Shown here piece by piece: positions 51,642-64,000 of a stretch of 64,000 nt of DNA. The DNA comes from Corynebacterium glucuronolyticum. Lineage in GTDB: Bacteria > Actinomycetota > Actinomycetes > Mycobacteriales > Mycobacteriaceae. The DNA is taken from NCBI GenBank assembly GCA_022772305.1, contig JALFAQ010000058.1, positions 1-64,000 on the forward strand, written 5' to 3'. The position numbers were made by a program, and so were the translations under genes. Positions within the stretch are counted from its first letter, which is position 1, and every line of letters starts with the position of its first letter. The notes under the pieces were generated by a model. It was not told where the DNA came from. It worked only from the letters and a program-made list of their open reading frames with translations, and did no database searches.

Positions 51642-54600
51642 ATGAGTTCTTCATCCCGCGGAACCCAGAGAGCGCTACGGCGCACTGGGTTCCGTCTCGT
51701 TGTGGCTACGGCCACGTCTTTATCTGTCGTTGCGGGGGTGACGGTTGCACCACATGCTCCCATCGTTCCTGTGGCCAATGCTGCGCAGCCAGCATTGGCT
51801 GACAACAGGCCAGACTCTTTCAAGGACGCAGATACGTGGAGATTCTATGCAACTGCGCTTGGTAGAAGCGGAACAGTAGTTGCCATTCCTCGCGGCCGCT
51901 ATGCGGTGCAAATGGACCACAACTTTGAGGGACCTGAGGTCTACAACGGCTTCAACGGTATGTCGCTTTTCACCAAGAATTGGGAAAAGTGGGATAAGGC
52001 TTCAGAACCTCTGACGGAGACCTTTGGCCCGCGTACCGAGTATGGGGAATCCGGAGCGCCGCAGTGGGGGACCATTGAGCCGGCGCGAAAGAATGCGGCA
52101 AGAAATCTGCTTAAGCTGTACCTCGACGATTACGTCAACAAGAAATTCCCGGCAGCTAACCGCAAGCTCGTCGCGCTTCAGATCCTCCTTGGTTCAGGAG
52201 ACGGTGGAAAGAAGAAGCTTGCTGATTGGGCTTTCGGGACTGAGGACGAGAGGAAGGAATTCCTCAAGTGGACAGGGTACACGCTGTATACCGAGGATAG
52301 CCTCGGTCGCGACGCGGTCGGTTTCACATTTGACCACAATGTAGACGTTCCTGCCAATGCGCCGGAACTTCGCGTTGTCGTGCCGGAAGGATTCAAGAAG
52401 GACGGGAAGGGACACGCTCAGGACACGCCTGCACGTGTCCTCGTTGTTGACCTTGAGGGAGCCCTCAAGCACAAGGACGATCAGCCTACGCCTAACCCCG
52501 GCAGCCAGGATGATGACAACGATGGCCTGACAAACGATCAGGAAAAGGAAATCGGTACCGATCCGAATAACCCCGACACCGACGGCGATGGCATCAATGA
52601 TGGTGACGAAGTCAACGGAACGAAGAACCGCTTCCCGAACAGCAAGTACGATCCGAATGGCAAGCCCGGCAACACGAATCCGCTAGACAAAGACTCTGAC
52701 GGTGATGGTATCACTGATGGTGACGAGCTTGACCCGAATAAGGCCGGCCATGTTGTCACTGATCCGAATAACAAGGACACCGACGGCGATGGTCTGACTG
52801 ATGGTGACGAAGTCAACGGCACGAAGAACTCCCAACCTGGGAAGTCTGATCCGACTGGCCCTGAAGGCAACACGAGCCCTGTAGACCAAGACTCTGACGA
52901 TGACGGTATCTCCGACGGTGATGAGCTGAACCCGAACGAAGGCAGCCGCATTGTCACCAACCCGAACGACAATGACACCGACAACGACGGCCTCACCGAT
53001 GGTGAGGAAGTCAACGGCACACGCAACCCGTTCAGGAACGACAAGGCTGACCCGCAGGGGAAGCCGGGCAACACCGATCCGACGAACAGGGATTCCGATG
53101 GTGACGGGCTCACTGATCTCGATGAGGTCGACCCGACCACCGGCACCACAGTCGTTACCAACCCGAACAAGGCTGATACCGACGGCGGCGGTGTCGACGA
53201 CAAGACGGAAACCGACAACAAGACGAATCCGAACGATCCGTCTGATGATCATGGCAAAGATAACCCGAAGCCGGGCGATGACGGCTCTGCTGATCCTGAT
53301 AAGGATGGCCTGACCAACGACGAAGAGAAGGAACACGGCACCGACCCGTATAACCCGGACACCGACGGCGATGGCATCAATGACGGCGACGAGGTCAACG
53401 GTTCGAAGAACCCGTTCAAGGACAACAAGTCCGATCCGAATGGAAAGCCCGGCAACACGGATCCGAGGAACCCGGATACCGATGGTGACGGCATCATCGA
53501 TGGCGACGAGGTAGATCCCGATAAGGCGGGTCATGTCGTCACAGATCCTAACGATAAGGACTCCGACGATGATGGCTTGACCGACGGTGACGAGGTATAC
53601 GGTAACCGCAACCCGTTCCCCAGCAAGGCTGATCAGCAAGGTCCTGCGGGAAACACGAACCCCATGAATGATGACACCGATGGTGATGGCATCAACGATG
53701 GTGATGAGCTCAACCCGAATAAGGCCGGACACGTTATTACCGATCCAAACAACAAGGACACCGATGGCGACGGTCTGACTGACGGAGACGAGGTCAACGG
53801 CACGAAGAATGATCAGCCAGGGAAGGCTGATTCGAATGGTCCTGAGGGCAACACGAACCCCAAGAACCGCGACACCGACGGTGACGGTATCGAGGATGGC
53901 GAAGAGCTCGACCCGAACAAGGCTGGGCATGTTGTTACCAACCCGAACAAGAAGGACACCGACGATGACGGTCTCACTGATGGTGAGGAAGTCAACGGCT
54001 ACCGAAACCCGTTCAAGAACGATAAGTCTGATCCGCAGGGGGAACCGGGCAACACCGATCCCACCAAGAAGGATTCCGACGGCGATACGCTCACTGATGG
54101 TGACGAGCTCGACCCGCACACCGGCAGCCCGATTATTACCAACCCGAACAAGCGCGACACCGACAATGGTGGAGTCGACGACAATAAGGAAATCGACGAC
54201 GGCACCAGCCCGAACGATCCTTCTGATGACGGCAAGAAGCCGGGCGACAAGCCTGGCGATGAGCCGGGCAAGGATGATGGCTCTGCTGATCCTGATAAGG
54301 ATGGCCTGACCAACGACGAGGAGAAGGAACACAGTACTGATCCGTATAACCCGGATACCGACGGCGATGGCATCAATGATGGTGACGAGGTTAACGGTTC
54401 GAAGAACCCGTTCAAGGACAACAAGTTTGATCCGAACGGCAAGCCCGGTAACACCAACCCGCTGTCCAAGGACACCGACCGTGATGGCCTGCACGATGGT
54501 GACGAGCTTGATCCGACGATCGGTTCTGACAAGGTCACTGACCCGAACGATCCGGACACGGATGATGGTGGTGTCAACGACGGCACCGAGGTAAACAACA

Positions 54601-55877
54601 ACGGAACTGATCCGACTGATCCTTCTGACGACGGCAAGAACCCTGGTGATAAGCCTGGTAAGGATGATGGTTCTGCTGATCCTGATAAGGATGGCCTGAC
54701 CAACGACGAGGAGAAGGAACACGGCACCGACCCGCAGAATCCGGACACCGATGGTGACGGCCTGAAGGACGGTGACGAAGTCCACAAGCACGGCACGGAT
54801 CCGAAGAACCCGGACACCGATGGTGACGGCCTGAAGGACGGCGACGAAGTTTCGGGTGACAAGAACCCGTGGGGTGATCCCACCAACCCGAAGAAGTCCG
54901 ACTCCGACGGAGACGGCATCGAAGATGGCGACGAGCTCGATCCGGGTAAGGGCGGCAACCGAATCACCAACCCGGCGGACCCGGATACGGATGATGGTGG
55001 TGTCAACGACGGCGACGAGGTCAACAATGGCACCGATCCGACCAACGGCTCTGATGACCACAAGAACCCCGCTGATCTGCCGAAGTACGACGGCAACGCT
55101 GATCCGGATAACGATGGCCTGACCAACGACGAAGAGAAGGCAATCGGTACCGATCCGTCCAACCCGGATACTGATGGCGATGGCATCAGCGACGGTGACG
55201 AGGTCAACGGCACCCGCAACCCGTTCAAGGACAACAAGTTCAACCAGAACGGCAAGCCGGGTAACACCAACCCGCTGAACAAGGACACCGACGGTGACGG
55301 CTTCACCGATGGCCGTGAGATCAGCCCTGCAAACGGTGAAAAGCAGACGGACCCGAATGCTTTCAACACCAACCCGGGCACGATCGGCAAGGACGATGCC
55401 CCTGCGACCGACGCAGGCAGCGCAGAAGGCTCCAGTGCCGGCAAGTGCTTCCAGCTCGCCACGAACTCCTGGACCAACCCGCTGCTATGGGGCTTCCCGC
55501 TCGCTGCGCTGGGTCTGCTGTCCCAGGTAGAGATTCCTGCACTCCCGGCATCTGTCCAGGATGAGCTCCGTCGTCTGAACCCGTTCGGCGACAATGGTTT
55601 CCAGCAGCCGCAGTGGATGCGGGACGGCAACGCCTGGCTTGCTTCCATCGGTGCACAGATCAACATTCCTGGCATCCTGACCCTGCTTGGTGCAGCCGCT
55701 TTCATCGCGGTAACCGGTGCTTACTACGCATCTAAGTGCACCTCCGGCGTGGGCTGGGACTTCTCGGAAGTCTCCGATGGTGAAAACGCCAACCTTTCGT
55801 CCAACGACAAGATGATTCCGGTCGAGGGCTCCTCTGTTGAGCCGTCCAAGGAAGAAAACGCTGACACCAACAAGTAG
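51642..55877 (+). CDS. Large secreted surface protein: unassigned N-terminal domain, long Asp-rich thrombospondin type-3-like Ca-binding repeat region, C-terminal membrane segments
   Basis: Signal peptide [47 protein letters not shown]; many DxDxDGxxDGDEV/L repeats; C-terminal hydrophobic segments [12 protein letters not shown] and [25 protein letters not shown]. Confidence 0.9.
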   Translation: MSSSSRGTQRALRRTGFRLVVATATSLSVVAGVTVAPHAPIVPVANAAQPALADNRPDSFKDADTWRFYATALGRSGTVVAIPRGRYAVQMDHNFEGPEVYNGFNGMSLFTKNWEKWDKASEPLTETFGPRTEYGESGAPQWGTIEPARKNAARNLLKLYLDDYVNKKFPAANRKLVALQILLGSGDGGKKKLADWAFGTEDERKEFLKWTGYTLYTEDSLGRDAVGFTFDHNVDVPANAPELRVVVPEGFKKDGKGHAQDTPARVLVVDLEGALKHKDDQPTPNPGSQDDDNDGLTNDQEKEIGTDPNNPDTDGDGINDGDEVNGTKNRFPNSKYDPNGKPGNTNPLDKDSDGDGITDGDELDPNKAGHVVTDPNNKDTDGDGLTDGDEVNGTKNSQPGKSDPTGPEGNTSPVDQDSDDDGISDGDELNPNEGSRIVTNPNDNDTDNDGLTDGEEVNGTRNPFRNDKADPQGKPGNTDPTNRDSDGDGLTDLDEVDPTTGTTVVTNPNKADTDGGGVDDKTETDNKTNPNDPSDDHGKDNPKPGDDGSADPDKDGLTNDEEKEHGTDPYNPDTDGDGINDGDEVNGSKNPFKDNKSDPNGKPGNTDPRNPDTDGDGIIDGDEVDPDKAGHVVTDPNDKDSDDDGLTDGDEVYGNRNPFPSKADQQGPAGNTNPMNDDTDGDGINDGDELNPNKAGHVITDPNNKDTDGDGLTDGDEVNGTKNDQPGKADSNGPEGNTNPKNRDTDGDGIEDGEELDPNKAGHVVTNPNKKDTDDDGLTDGEEVNGYRNPFKNDKSDPQGEPGNTDPTKKDSDGDTLTDGDELDPHTGSPIITNPNKRDTDNGGVDDNKEIDDGTSPNDPSDDGKKPGDKPGDEPGKDDGSADPDKDGLTNDEEKEHSTDPYNPDTDGDGINDGDEVNGSKNPFKDNKFDPNGKPGNTNPLSKDTDRDGLHDGDELDPTIGSDKVTDPNDPDTDDGGVNDGTEVNNNGTDPTDPSDDGKNPGDKPGKDDGSADPDKDGLTNDEEKEHGTDPQNPDTDGDGLKDGDEVHKHGTDPKNPDTDGDGLKDGDEVSGDKNPWGDPTNPKKSDSDGDGIEDGDELDPGKGGNRITNPADPDTDDGGVNDGDEVNNGTDPTNGSDDHKNPADLPKYDGNADPDNDGLTNDEEKAIGTDPSNPDTDGDGISDGDEVNGTRNPFKDNKFNQNGKPGNTNPLNKDTDGDGFTDGREISPANGEKQTDPNAFNTNPGTIGKDDAPATDAGSAEGSSAGKCFQLATNSWTNPLLWGFPLAALGLLSQVEIPALPASVQDELRRLNPFGDNGFQQPQWMRDGNAWLASIGAQINIPGILTLLGAAAFIAVTGAYYASKCTSGVGWDFSEVSDGENANLSSNDKMIPVEGSSVEPSKEENADTNK
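52510..55350 (+). repeat. TSP3-like coding repeats including near-identical larger modules
   Basis: Module [23 protein letters not shown](Y/Q)NPDTDGDG... recurs at ~53281, ~54277, ~54667 with near-identical nucleotides (aaggatggcctgaccaacgacgagaaggaacac); divergent copy at ~55098. Confidence 0.9.
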
Positions 55878-55954
55878 GGGAAAACACCGTGAGGTGGGAG
55901 CCCACGTGCTCCCACTGAACGTCTCCTAGCTGGAAGAGTTCAGCAAAAGGAGAT

Positions 55955-55991
55955 AAGCGCCTCATGCAACCTGTGTTGCATGAGGCGCTTT
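55955..55991. terminator. Rho-independent terminator hairpin after the TSP3 surface protein gene
   Basis: AAGCGCCTCATGCAAC-ctgt-GTTGCATGAGGCGCTT. Confidence 0.88.
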
Positions 55992-56143
55992 GCCGTTTCG
56001 TTGTTTGGGGAAGAATGCGCTAGGTGCGATTCTTTGGGCACGGAACGTGCGTGAGCGAAATGAGTGTTTTGCTCATCTGTGGCAACGCGCTTATCTCTGT
56101 GGTTGAAGGAGGCAGCTAGTTCCTTGAGCCGGAGTGCTTTTCA

Positions 56144-56815
56144 CTAGGGGAGCTGGAGAGGCCAAGAAAGATTGACATCTACATCCTTGCCCTTACCTGC
56201 GAAGTACTTGGCCAAGTCAGTTTGCATCTCGTAGTACCACACCGTCTGGTTTTCCATCAGCTCATCACCATCCATCATCGTGATCTCCGGCCATCGGCGA
56301 GCCTGTTTCCACGCGATGCGGGCCGCCGCGAGTGAATCGGCGCTGGAGTTGTGGGCGTTGTCTAGCTTGACCTCGTAGTACTCCGACATGGCGGTCAGGT
56401 TACGTTTCCCGGCTCGGTAATGATCCATCTTCTTGTCAATGACGTACGGGTCGACAACGAGCCCATCGATGGTGAAATCCGGAGAACACTGGTGCAAAAT
56501 CGTCAGGTCAAAGCAGCCATTGAAAACAATGAGGGTGAAGCCTTCCTGCCACCCCTGACGGATAAGCTCCACCGTCTTGGCAACGACCTCGTCGTGGGGC
56601 TCACCGTTTGCCTTCGCGTGCTCGTTGGAAATGCCGTGTACTTTCTCTGCCTCTGGGGTGATGGGGACACCAGGATCAGCAAGGAGGTACGTTTCATCGA
56701 CGTTGGATCCGTTGATGCGAATAATCGACGAGGTAACCACGCGAGCCTTCAAAGGATCATTAGTGGTGGTTTCCAAATCAAAGGCCACCATCTTGGATGG
56801 GTCAAAGGAGTACAC
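56144..56815 (-). CDS. DnaQ-like 3'-5' exonuclease
   Basis: MVAFDLETTTNDPLKARVVT..., LADPGVPITPEAEKVHGISNEHAKANG, DNAHNSSADSLAAARIAW. Confidence 0.9.
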   Translation of the reverse strand: MYSFDPSKMVAFDLETTTNDPLKARVVTSSIIRINGSNVDETYLLADPGVPITPEAEKVHGISNEHAKANGEPHDEVVAKTVELIRQGWQEGFTLIVFNGCFDLTILHQCSPDFTIDGLVVDPYVIDKKMDHYRAGKRNLTAMSEYYEVKLDNAHNSSADSLAAARIAWKQARRWPEITMMDGDELMENQTVWYYEMQTDLAKYFAGKGKDVDVNLSWPLQLP

Positions 56816-56944
56816 GGTTAAATCCTCCGAAGCTCACTGTGTGCGGTTTTTTAACTATGCACGTTAGGCTACCACCGCCTACACACACCACGGTTAGACA
56901 AGCGATGAGCAGTGTGAATACGGGTTTTCCTCCTTGCTGCTTGA

Positions 56945-59050
<2,106 letters not shown>

Positions 59051-59095
59051 CTCTCTACCCTTGCTTGCCTCCCTGCCTAAGGGTAGGGAGGCAAG
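59051..59095. terminator. Overlapping alternative hairpins between convergent genes
   Basis: CTCTCTACCCTT/AAGGGTAGGGAG and CTTGCCTCCCT/AGGGAGGCAAG share the 3' arm region. Confidence 0.6.
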
Positions 59096-59149
59096 AACTT
59101 CAGAGCGAGAAGACTGAGCGATTGAGAAGTTTGAGGGTCGGGGCTACGC

Positions 59150-59839
59150 CTAGGCCTGGTGCTTCCCGAGCATCGTCCCGATTATGACACCGAGATCGCC
59201 GAGGTGGGCGATTTCGGAGCCGAGGAAGTCCGGTCCACCCGGGCGACCGATAACCACGATGAGATCGGTGCCGGTGAGGGGAGCAGCGGCCAGGGAAGCG
59301 TCGAGAAGCGTCCAAGACTCGGGGATCCAGTCTTCTGTCTCCGGATCGAGCATCCGGCACGATTCCATGACCACCCCGGATGGGCTCGCACCGTTATCCG
59401 ACGGTGCAGCGGTGGATGCTGCCACACGCGTCAGTTTGGGGGTATTACTCAAAATGATGCACCACCCGGCCGTCATCGTCTTCGGCATGACATTGGCCAG
59501 TTCATCGAGAGCGTTGCGGGTGCTGGTGACGTGCTCTGCGAAGCGGGCCAGCATTTGCACCTGCCCGCGACGATCCACCCTGCCAGAAAACGGGCGGATC
59601 GAATCAATAACCGCATTCTCATCTTTCTGTGCAGCCGTGACCAACGTATCGGGCAGCGCACCCTGGGGGAGAGTGATGACAATGTCGTCCATGACCGTGC
59701 CATCCGGGAATTGCTCGACCACATCCACGGATTGAATATTGCCCTCTGTTAGCCCCACGGAGCTGGCAAGACGGCCCAGCGCGCCGGGCTCGTCGGGGAG
59801 CAGCACACGGATGAGATAAGAGGTCACCATCACGATCAC
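59150..59839 (-). CDS. ACT-domain amino-acid-binding-like protein
   Basis: SYLIRVLLPDEPGALGRLASSVGLTEGNIQSVDVVE: ACT-type N-terminus. Confidence 0.8.
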   Translation of the reverse strand: MIVMVTSYLIRVLLPDEPGALGRLASSVGLTEGNIQSVDVVEQFPDGTVMDDIVITLPQGALPDTLVTAAQKDENAVIDSIRPFSGRVDRRGQVQMLARFAEHVTSTRNALDELANVMPKTMTAGWCIILSNTPKLTRVAASTAAPSDNGASPSGVVMESCRMLDPETEDWIPESWTLLDASLAAAPLTGTDLIVVIGRPGGPDFLGSEIAHLGDLGVIIGTMLGKHQA

Positions 59840-60072
59840 AGCCTTTATATCGTTTTTGTATAGCGTTCTTGATTACGGTTTAACGTAGGCATTGTAACCA
59901 AGAATCGGTACGGAATGGAAGATCTAGACAGCTTTGTACATATTTGGGGGTTGTCCCACGCTGCCTGACGCCGCACCCGGGTACGGTAGAGTCAAAGGAA
60001 TAAGACTGTAGCGCATTACTACACTGAAGTCTCGTAACAGAACACTTAGAGAAAAGAAAAGGGGAAGCTCGC

Positions 60073-60366
60073 GTGCCTCACATTTCCCGCGATGAGGTGG
60101 CCCATCTAGCCACGCTCGCCAGGTTGGCGCTGAGCGAAGAGGAAATCACCACCTTCGCCAGCCAGATCGACGGCATTATCGGCCACGTATCAGCAGTCCA
60201 GAACGTGGACACCGAGGGAGTGGAGCCCATGAGCCACCCCCACGCCACGCATACCGCGATGCGGAAGGACACCGTGGCCCCGTCCCTGCTGCAGGAAGCT
60301 GCGCTGGACCAGGCTCCGGAAAAGGAAGATGATAAGTTCGTCGTACCGCAGATTCTGGGGGAATAA
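60073..60366 (+). CDS. gatC: Asp-tRNA(Asn)/Glu-tRNA(Gln) amidotransferase subunit C
   Basis: [24 protein letters not shown]; adjacent gatA. Confidence 0.95.
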   Translation: MPHISRDEVAHLATLARLALSEEEITTFASQIDGIIGHVSAVQNVDTEGVEPMSHPHATHTAMRKDTVAPSLLQEAALDQAPEKEDDKFVVPQILGE

Positions 60367-60370
60367 CGTC

Positions 60371-61867
60371 ATGAGCACAGATAACACTTTTCTTGCAGAA
60401 TCCACCACGGGCCTGACCGCTCTCAGCGCGTCTGAGCTCGCCGAGAAGATTCACTCTCGCGAGGTCAGCTCCGTTGAGGCCACACAGGCTCACCTCGACC
60501 GCATCTCCGAGGTCGACTCGGAGCTTGGTGCCTTCCTCCACGTTGGTGCCGAGGAGGCTCTTTCTGCTGCACGTGCAGTGGATGAATCCCTGGATAAGGG
60601 CGACGGGCCCGCGTCCCCGCTCGCGGGTGTCCCGCTGGCACTCAAGGATGTCTTCGTCACCACGGATGCTCCGACGACGTGTGCATCCAAGATTCTTGAA
60701 GGTTACATGAGCCCCTACGATGCCACCGTAGTGAAGAAGATCCGTGGCGCTGGTATCCCGATCTTGGGCAAGACTAACATGGATGAGTTCGCCATGGGTT
60801 CGTCCACGGAGAACTCTGCCTACCACGTGACCAAGAACCCGTGGGATCGCACGCGTACCCCCGGTGGTTCCGGTGGCGGCACCGCAGCCGCGTTGGCCTC
60901 TGGTGAGGCTCCTATCGGTATCGGCACCGATACCGGTGGCTCCATCCGCCAGCCTGCGGCTCTGACCGGCACCGTGGGTGTCAAGCCCACCTACGGTGGC
61001 GTGTCCCGGTACGGCCTCGTCGCCTGCGCCTCCTCCCTCGACCAGGGCGGTCCCTGCGCCCGCACGGTGCTGGATACGGCACTGCTTCACGAGGTCATTG
61101 CCGGTGTCGACCCGCACGATGCAACGAGCGTTGATGTCGCTGTTCCCGATGTCGTCGCAGCTGCCCGTGAAGGGGCCAAGGGCGACCTCAGTGGTGTGAA
61201 GGTCGGCATCGTTAAGCAGTTCGTCCGCGATGGCTACCAGCCCGGTGTGCTGGAGAGTTTCCAGAAGTCCATCGAAACACTGCGTGGCCTCGGTGCCGAG
61301 ATTGTTGAGGTTGATTGCCCGCACTTCGATGATGCGATCGGCACCTACTACCTCATTCAGTTCTCGGAGATTTCCTCCAACCTCGCCCGCTTCGACGGCA
61401 TGCGCTACGGACTGCGCGAGGGCGACGACGGAAAGCACTCGGCAGCTGAGGTCATGAGTATGTCCCGTGCCGCAGGGTTCGGCCCGGAGGTCAAGCGGCG
61501 TATCCTCGCTGGCACATACACGCTGTCGGTCGGCTACTACGATGCCTACTATCTGAAGGCACAGCGCGTCCGCGCGCTCATCGCGCAGGACTTCGCAAAC
61601 GCCTACGAGAAGGCCGATGTCCTTGTTGCGCCGGTGACCCCCACCACGGCGTTCGCACTGGGCGAGAAGGTCAATGACCCGCTGGCCATGTACAACTTTG
61701 ACCTGTTTACGCTGCCGCTAAACCTTGCTGGCCTTGGTGGCATGAGCGTTCCTGCAGGCCTGGCAAGCGACACCAACCTGCCCGTTGGTCTCCAGATCAT
61801 GGCTCCTGCGTTCAAGGATGACCGCCTGTACAAGGTCGGCGCTGCCTTCGAGGCTGCGCGTAGCTAA
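60371..61867 (+). CDS. gatA: Asp-tRNA(Asn)/Glu-tRNA(Gln) amidotransferase subunit A
   Basis: Amidase signature [45 protein letters not shown]. Confidence 0.97.
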   Translation: MSTDNTFLAESTTGLTALSASELAEKIHSREVSSVEATQAHLDRISEVDSELGAFLHVGAEEALSAARAVDESLDKGDGPASPLAGVPLALKDVFVTTDAPTTCASKILEGYMSPYDATVVKKIRGAGIPILGKTNMDEFAMGSSTENSAYHVTKNPWDRTRTPGGSGGGTAAALASGEAPIGIGTDTGGSIRQPAALTGTVGVKPTYGGVSRYGLVACASSLDQGGPCARTVLDTALLHEVIAGVDPHDATSVDVAVPDVVAAAREGAKGDLSGVKVGIVKQFVRDGYQPGVLESFQKSIETLRGLGAEIVEVDCPHFDDAIGTYYLIQFSEISSNLARFDGMRYGLREGDDGKHSAAEVMSMSRAAGFGPEVKRRILAGTYTLSVGYYDAYYLKAQRVRALIAQDFANAYEKADVLVAPVTPTTAFALGEKVNDPLAMYNFDLFTLPLNLAGLGGMSVPAGLASDTNLPVGLQIMAPAFKDDRLYKVGAAFEAARS

Positions 61868-61898
61868 GCCTTGTAGCGTCGAAAGTACAGGTTTTACG

Positions 61899-61938
61899 AG
61901 CGGATCCCACCGTGAAGGTGGGGGCCGCTTTTGTTTTT
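61899..61938 (+). terminator. Rho-independent terminator after gatA
   Basis: AGCGGatCCCACC-gtgaa-GGTGGGggCCGCTTTTGTTTTT. Confidence 0.88.
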
Positions 61939-62042
61939 CCTCCTGCTGGGAGGGATGCTGCATCCGTGCTTGTTCCCGCGTGATAGGAATTCCGGAAAGC
62001 TTAACGAGCACTACAGGGTTATGGCCTACTAAACTTAAGCCA

Positions 62043-63269
62043 ATGACACGAGGAAACCCCGCGGGCACGACCGTCCCGGCAGCAACCCCCTATATCTACC
62101 TTGCTTCGGCTGCGACATCCATCCTGGGCAACGCGGTAGCGACCATCGTGTGGCCGTGGATGGTGCTGGACAAGACGGGTGATCCGGCGGCTGCAGGCCT
62201 TGTCGCGACGGCGATTACTATTCCCTCGTTGTTTTTTGCCTTCATCGGCGGTCACCTGGTGGACACGATGGGAAGAAAGCCCATGTCCATCATTTCCGAC
62301 GTGGTTTCGGCACTCTCCATCGTCCTGCTCATCGTGGTGGACCACCTTTTTGGCCTCACATTAGGATGGTTCATCGCGTTGGGAATCCTCGGCGCGGTCG
62401 GTGACGTTCCGGGCATGAGTGCACGGTCAGCGCTCGTCGGAGACGTGGTGACGAAGAATATGACGCTCGACCGGTTGTCGGGAATCAACCAGACGATCGC
62501 CAGCTTCGGATTCCTCGTCGGCCCGGCGCTCGCCGGAGTGCTGCTCAGCGCCCTCAACATGTCCGATGTGCTGTGGATTACCGCCATCTGCTCTCTTACT
62601 GCCGCAGGGCTGACGACGCTCCTGCCGGTGGGCTCCTCAGCCGCCGCGGAGGAAGGAGAGACGCTGCGGGGCTCCCTCGATTCGTGGAAACGCGTGTTGA
62701 AACTTCCTGCGATACGACTTATCGCCATCGTCAGCCTTGTCTCCACTATCTGCGTGGCACCGCTACTCGCAGTGTTGCTTCCCGCCCACTTCCAGTCGAT
62801 TGACCGGCCGGGGCTCCTGGGTATCACCATGAGTGCCTACGCTGTGGGGGAAATTGTTGGTGGTGCCTACGTCGCCTGGAGGGGGACGACACACAGGCGA
62901 CTGATATGGGCGATCGCCTCCGGTTTGGAGATCATCGGCATGCTCTTCTTCATAGTCATCCAGCTGAACTGGACTGCCGTGGCGGGAATGATCATCGCCG
63001 GCATTGGTGGCGGGCTGTTCGCACCGATGATTATGGTCATCGTCACCGAGGGGGTGGCCGACGAGATCCGCGGGCGTGCCTTCTCATTATTCAACGCCAT
63101 CGGAATGTTTGCTGCACCCATCGGTCTTGTGATTGTCACTGTCCTACTCCAGTGGCTGACCATCTACCAGGTGTGCATTGTGCTCAGTATCGCCTTCCTC
63201 GGCGTGGGGTCGTGGGCCATTGCCCGGGGCTGGGTGGTGCTCCCGCGTATCGCAAACAAAAGCAAATAG
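62043..63269 (+). CDS. MFS transporter
   Basis: 12-TM-like; GGHLVDTMGRKPMSIISDVVSAL motif A. Confidence 0.9.
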   Translation: MTRGNPAGTTVPAATPYIYLASAATSILGNAVATIVWPWMVLDKTGDPAAAGLVATAITIPSLFFAFIGGHLVDTMGRKPMSIISDVVSALSIVLLIVVDHLFGLTLGWFIALGILGAVGDVPGMSARSALVGDVVTKNMTLDRLSGINQTIASFGFLVGPALAGVLLSALNMSDVLWITAICSLTAAGLTTLLPVGSSAAAEEGETLRGSLDSWKRVLKLPAIRLIAIVSLVSTICVAPLLAVLLPAHFQSIDRPGLLGITMSAYAVGEIVGGAYVAWRGTTHRRLIWAIASGLEIIGMLFFIVIQLNWTAVAGMIIAGIGGGLFAPMIMVIVTEGVADEIRGRAFSLFNAIGMFAAPIGLVIVTVLLQWLTIYQVCIVLSIAFLGVGSWAIARGWVVLPRIANKSK

Positions 63270-63371
63270 CGACTCCCCGTTTTTGGTTATGCACGGCCGG
63301 GCGCAATTTGCTGACCTGCGGTGGGCGATCTCAACTCTCCAAATCGCGTGCGGTTCGCTAATATCGGGTCT

Positions 63372-64000
63372 ATGCGTATTGCGACTTTGACTTCCGGTGG
63401 TGACTGTCCCGGCCTGAACGCCGTGATCCGAGGTATTGTACGGACGGCGAGCTCTGAATTTGGTTCGACCGTTGTCGGCTACCAGGACGGCTGGGTCGGG
63501 CTGATGGAAGATCACCGTGTTCAGCTTTACGACGATGACAGCATCGACAAGATCCTCCTCCGTGGTGGCACCATCCTCGGTACGGGCCGTCTCCACCCTG
63601 ACAAGTTCAAGGCGGGGATTGATCGGGTCAAGGAGAACCTCCGTGAGGCAGAGGTGGATGCCCTCATCCCGATTGGCGGTGAAGGCACCCTCAAGGGCGC
63701 ACAGTTCCTCGCCGATAATGGCATCCCCGTCATCGGCGTGCCGAAGACCATCGATAACGACGTGAACGGCACGGACTACACCTTCGGTTTCGACACGGCT
63801 GTGTCCGTGGCTACGGAGGCTATTGACCGCCTGCACACGACGGCTGAGTCTCACAACCGTGTGATGATCATGGAAGTGATGGGTCGCCACGTGGGCTGGA
63901 TTGCCCTGCACGCTGGCATGGCCGGTGGCGCGCACTACACCGTTATCCCCGAGTTCCCCTTCGACATCAACGACATCTGCAAGGCGATGGAGCGTCGCTT
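63372..64000 (+). CDS. pfkA: ATP-dependent 6-phosphofructokinase (truncated by window end)
   Basis: [26 protein letters not shown]..., [47 protein letters not shown]. Confidence 0.96.
   Translation, partial: MRIATLTSGGDCPGLNAVIRGIVRTASSEFGSTVVGYQDGWVGLMEDHRVQLYDDDSIDKILLRGGTILGTGRLHPDKFKAGIDRVKENLREAEVDALIPIGGEGTLKGAQFLADNGIPVIGVPKTIDNDVNGTDYTFGFDTAVSVATEAIDRLHTTAESHNRVMIMEVMGRHVGWIALHAGMAGGAHYTVIPEFPFDINDICKAMERR

Noticed and set aside
52683-55705. Very long minus-strand ORFs (792 aa 52683..55061 and 568 aa 53999..55705)
   Set aside because: Antisense open frames forced by the repetitive Asp/Gly-rich codon composition of the plus-strand TSP3 gene; translations are low-complexity V/I/R or S/P strings without signal, RBS or domain features.

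Overview
The window is a contiguous piece of a high-GC actinobacterial chromosome, almost certainly Corynebacterium or a close relative (type I FAS, GlgE, NucS, wecA-atp gene order, corynebacterial-type surface proteins). Gene identities are my own reading of the supplied translations; no database search was run. From left to right: an IS1634-like transposase split by a frameshift, inserted into a FecBCD/BtuFCD-type uptake operon that is itself decayed; tsaC-like gene, wecA-like transferase and the atpBEFHAGDC operon; DUF2550-like gene and nucS; methylmalonyl-CoA epimerase, MTH1187-like protein and a YbbN-like protein; a Rib/YPDG-like surface protein divergent from a secreted serine protease; glgB-glgE; an ABC ATPase and a SAM methyltransferase; etfBA; TetR; accD-like carboxyltransferase; a giant type I FAS and acpS; an unannotated 28-aa membrane peptide gene; a large fused PurL; cysteine desulfurase, mnmA and a MetE-like protein; a 1415-aa Asp-rich thrombospondin-type-3 repeat surface protein; a 3'-5' exonuclease, ligA, an ACT-domain protein, gatCA, an MFS transporter and the start of pfkA. 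Most of the window is core genome. The best second-look candidates are: (1) the 28-aa peptide gene with its own RBS and rho-independent terminator; (2) the long fused PurL that reads like the Firmicute/bifidobacterial clade, with a 15-bp in-frame tandem repeat and a possible structured leader; (3) the TSP3-repeat surface protein with an unassigned N-terminal domain; (4) the Rib-protein/serine-protease island; (5) a non-conserved insert in FAS carrying an 11-bp inverted repeat. I found no clear evidence for an entirely new multi-gene system. No tRNA, rRNA or CRISPR was recognised.
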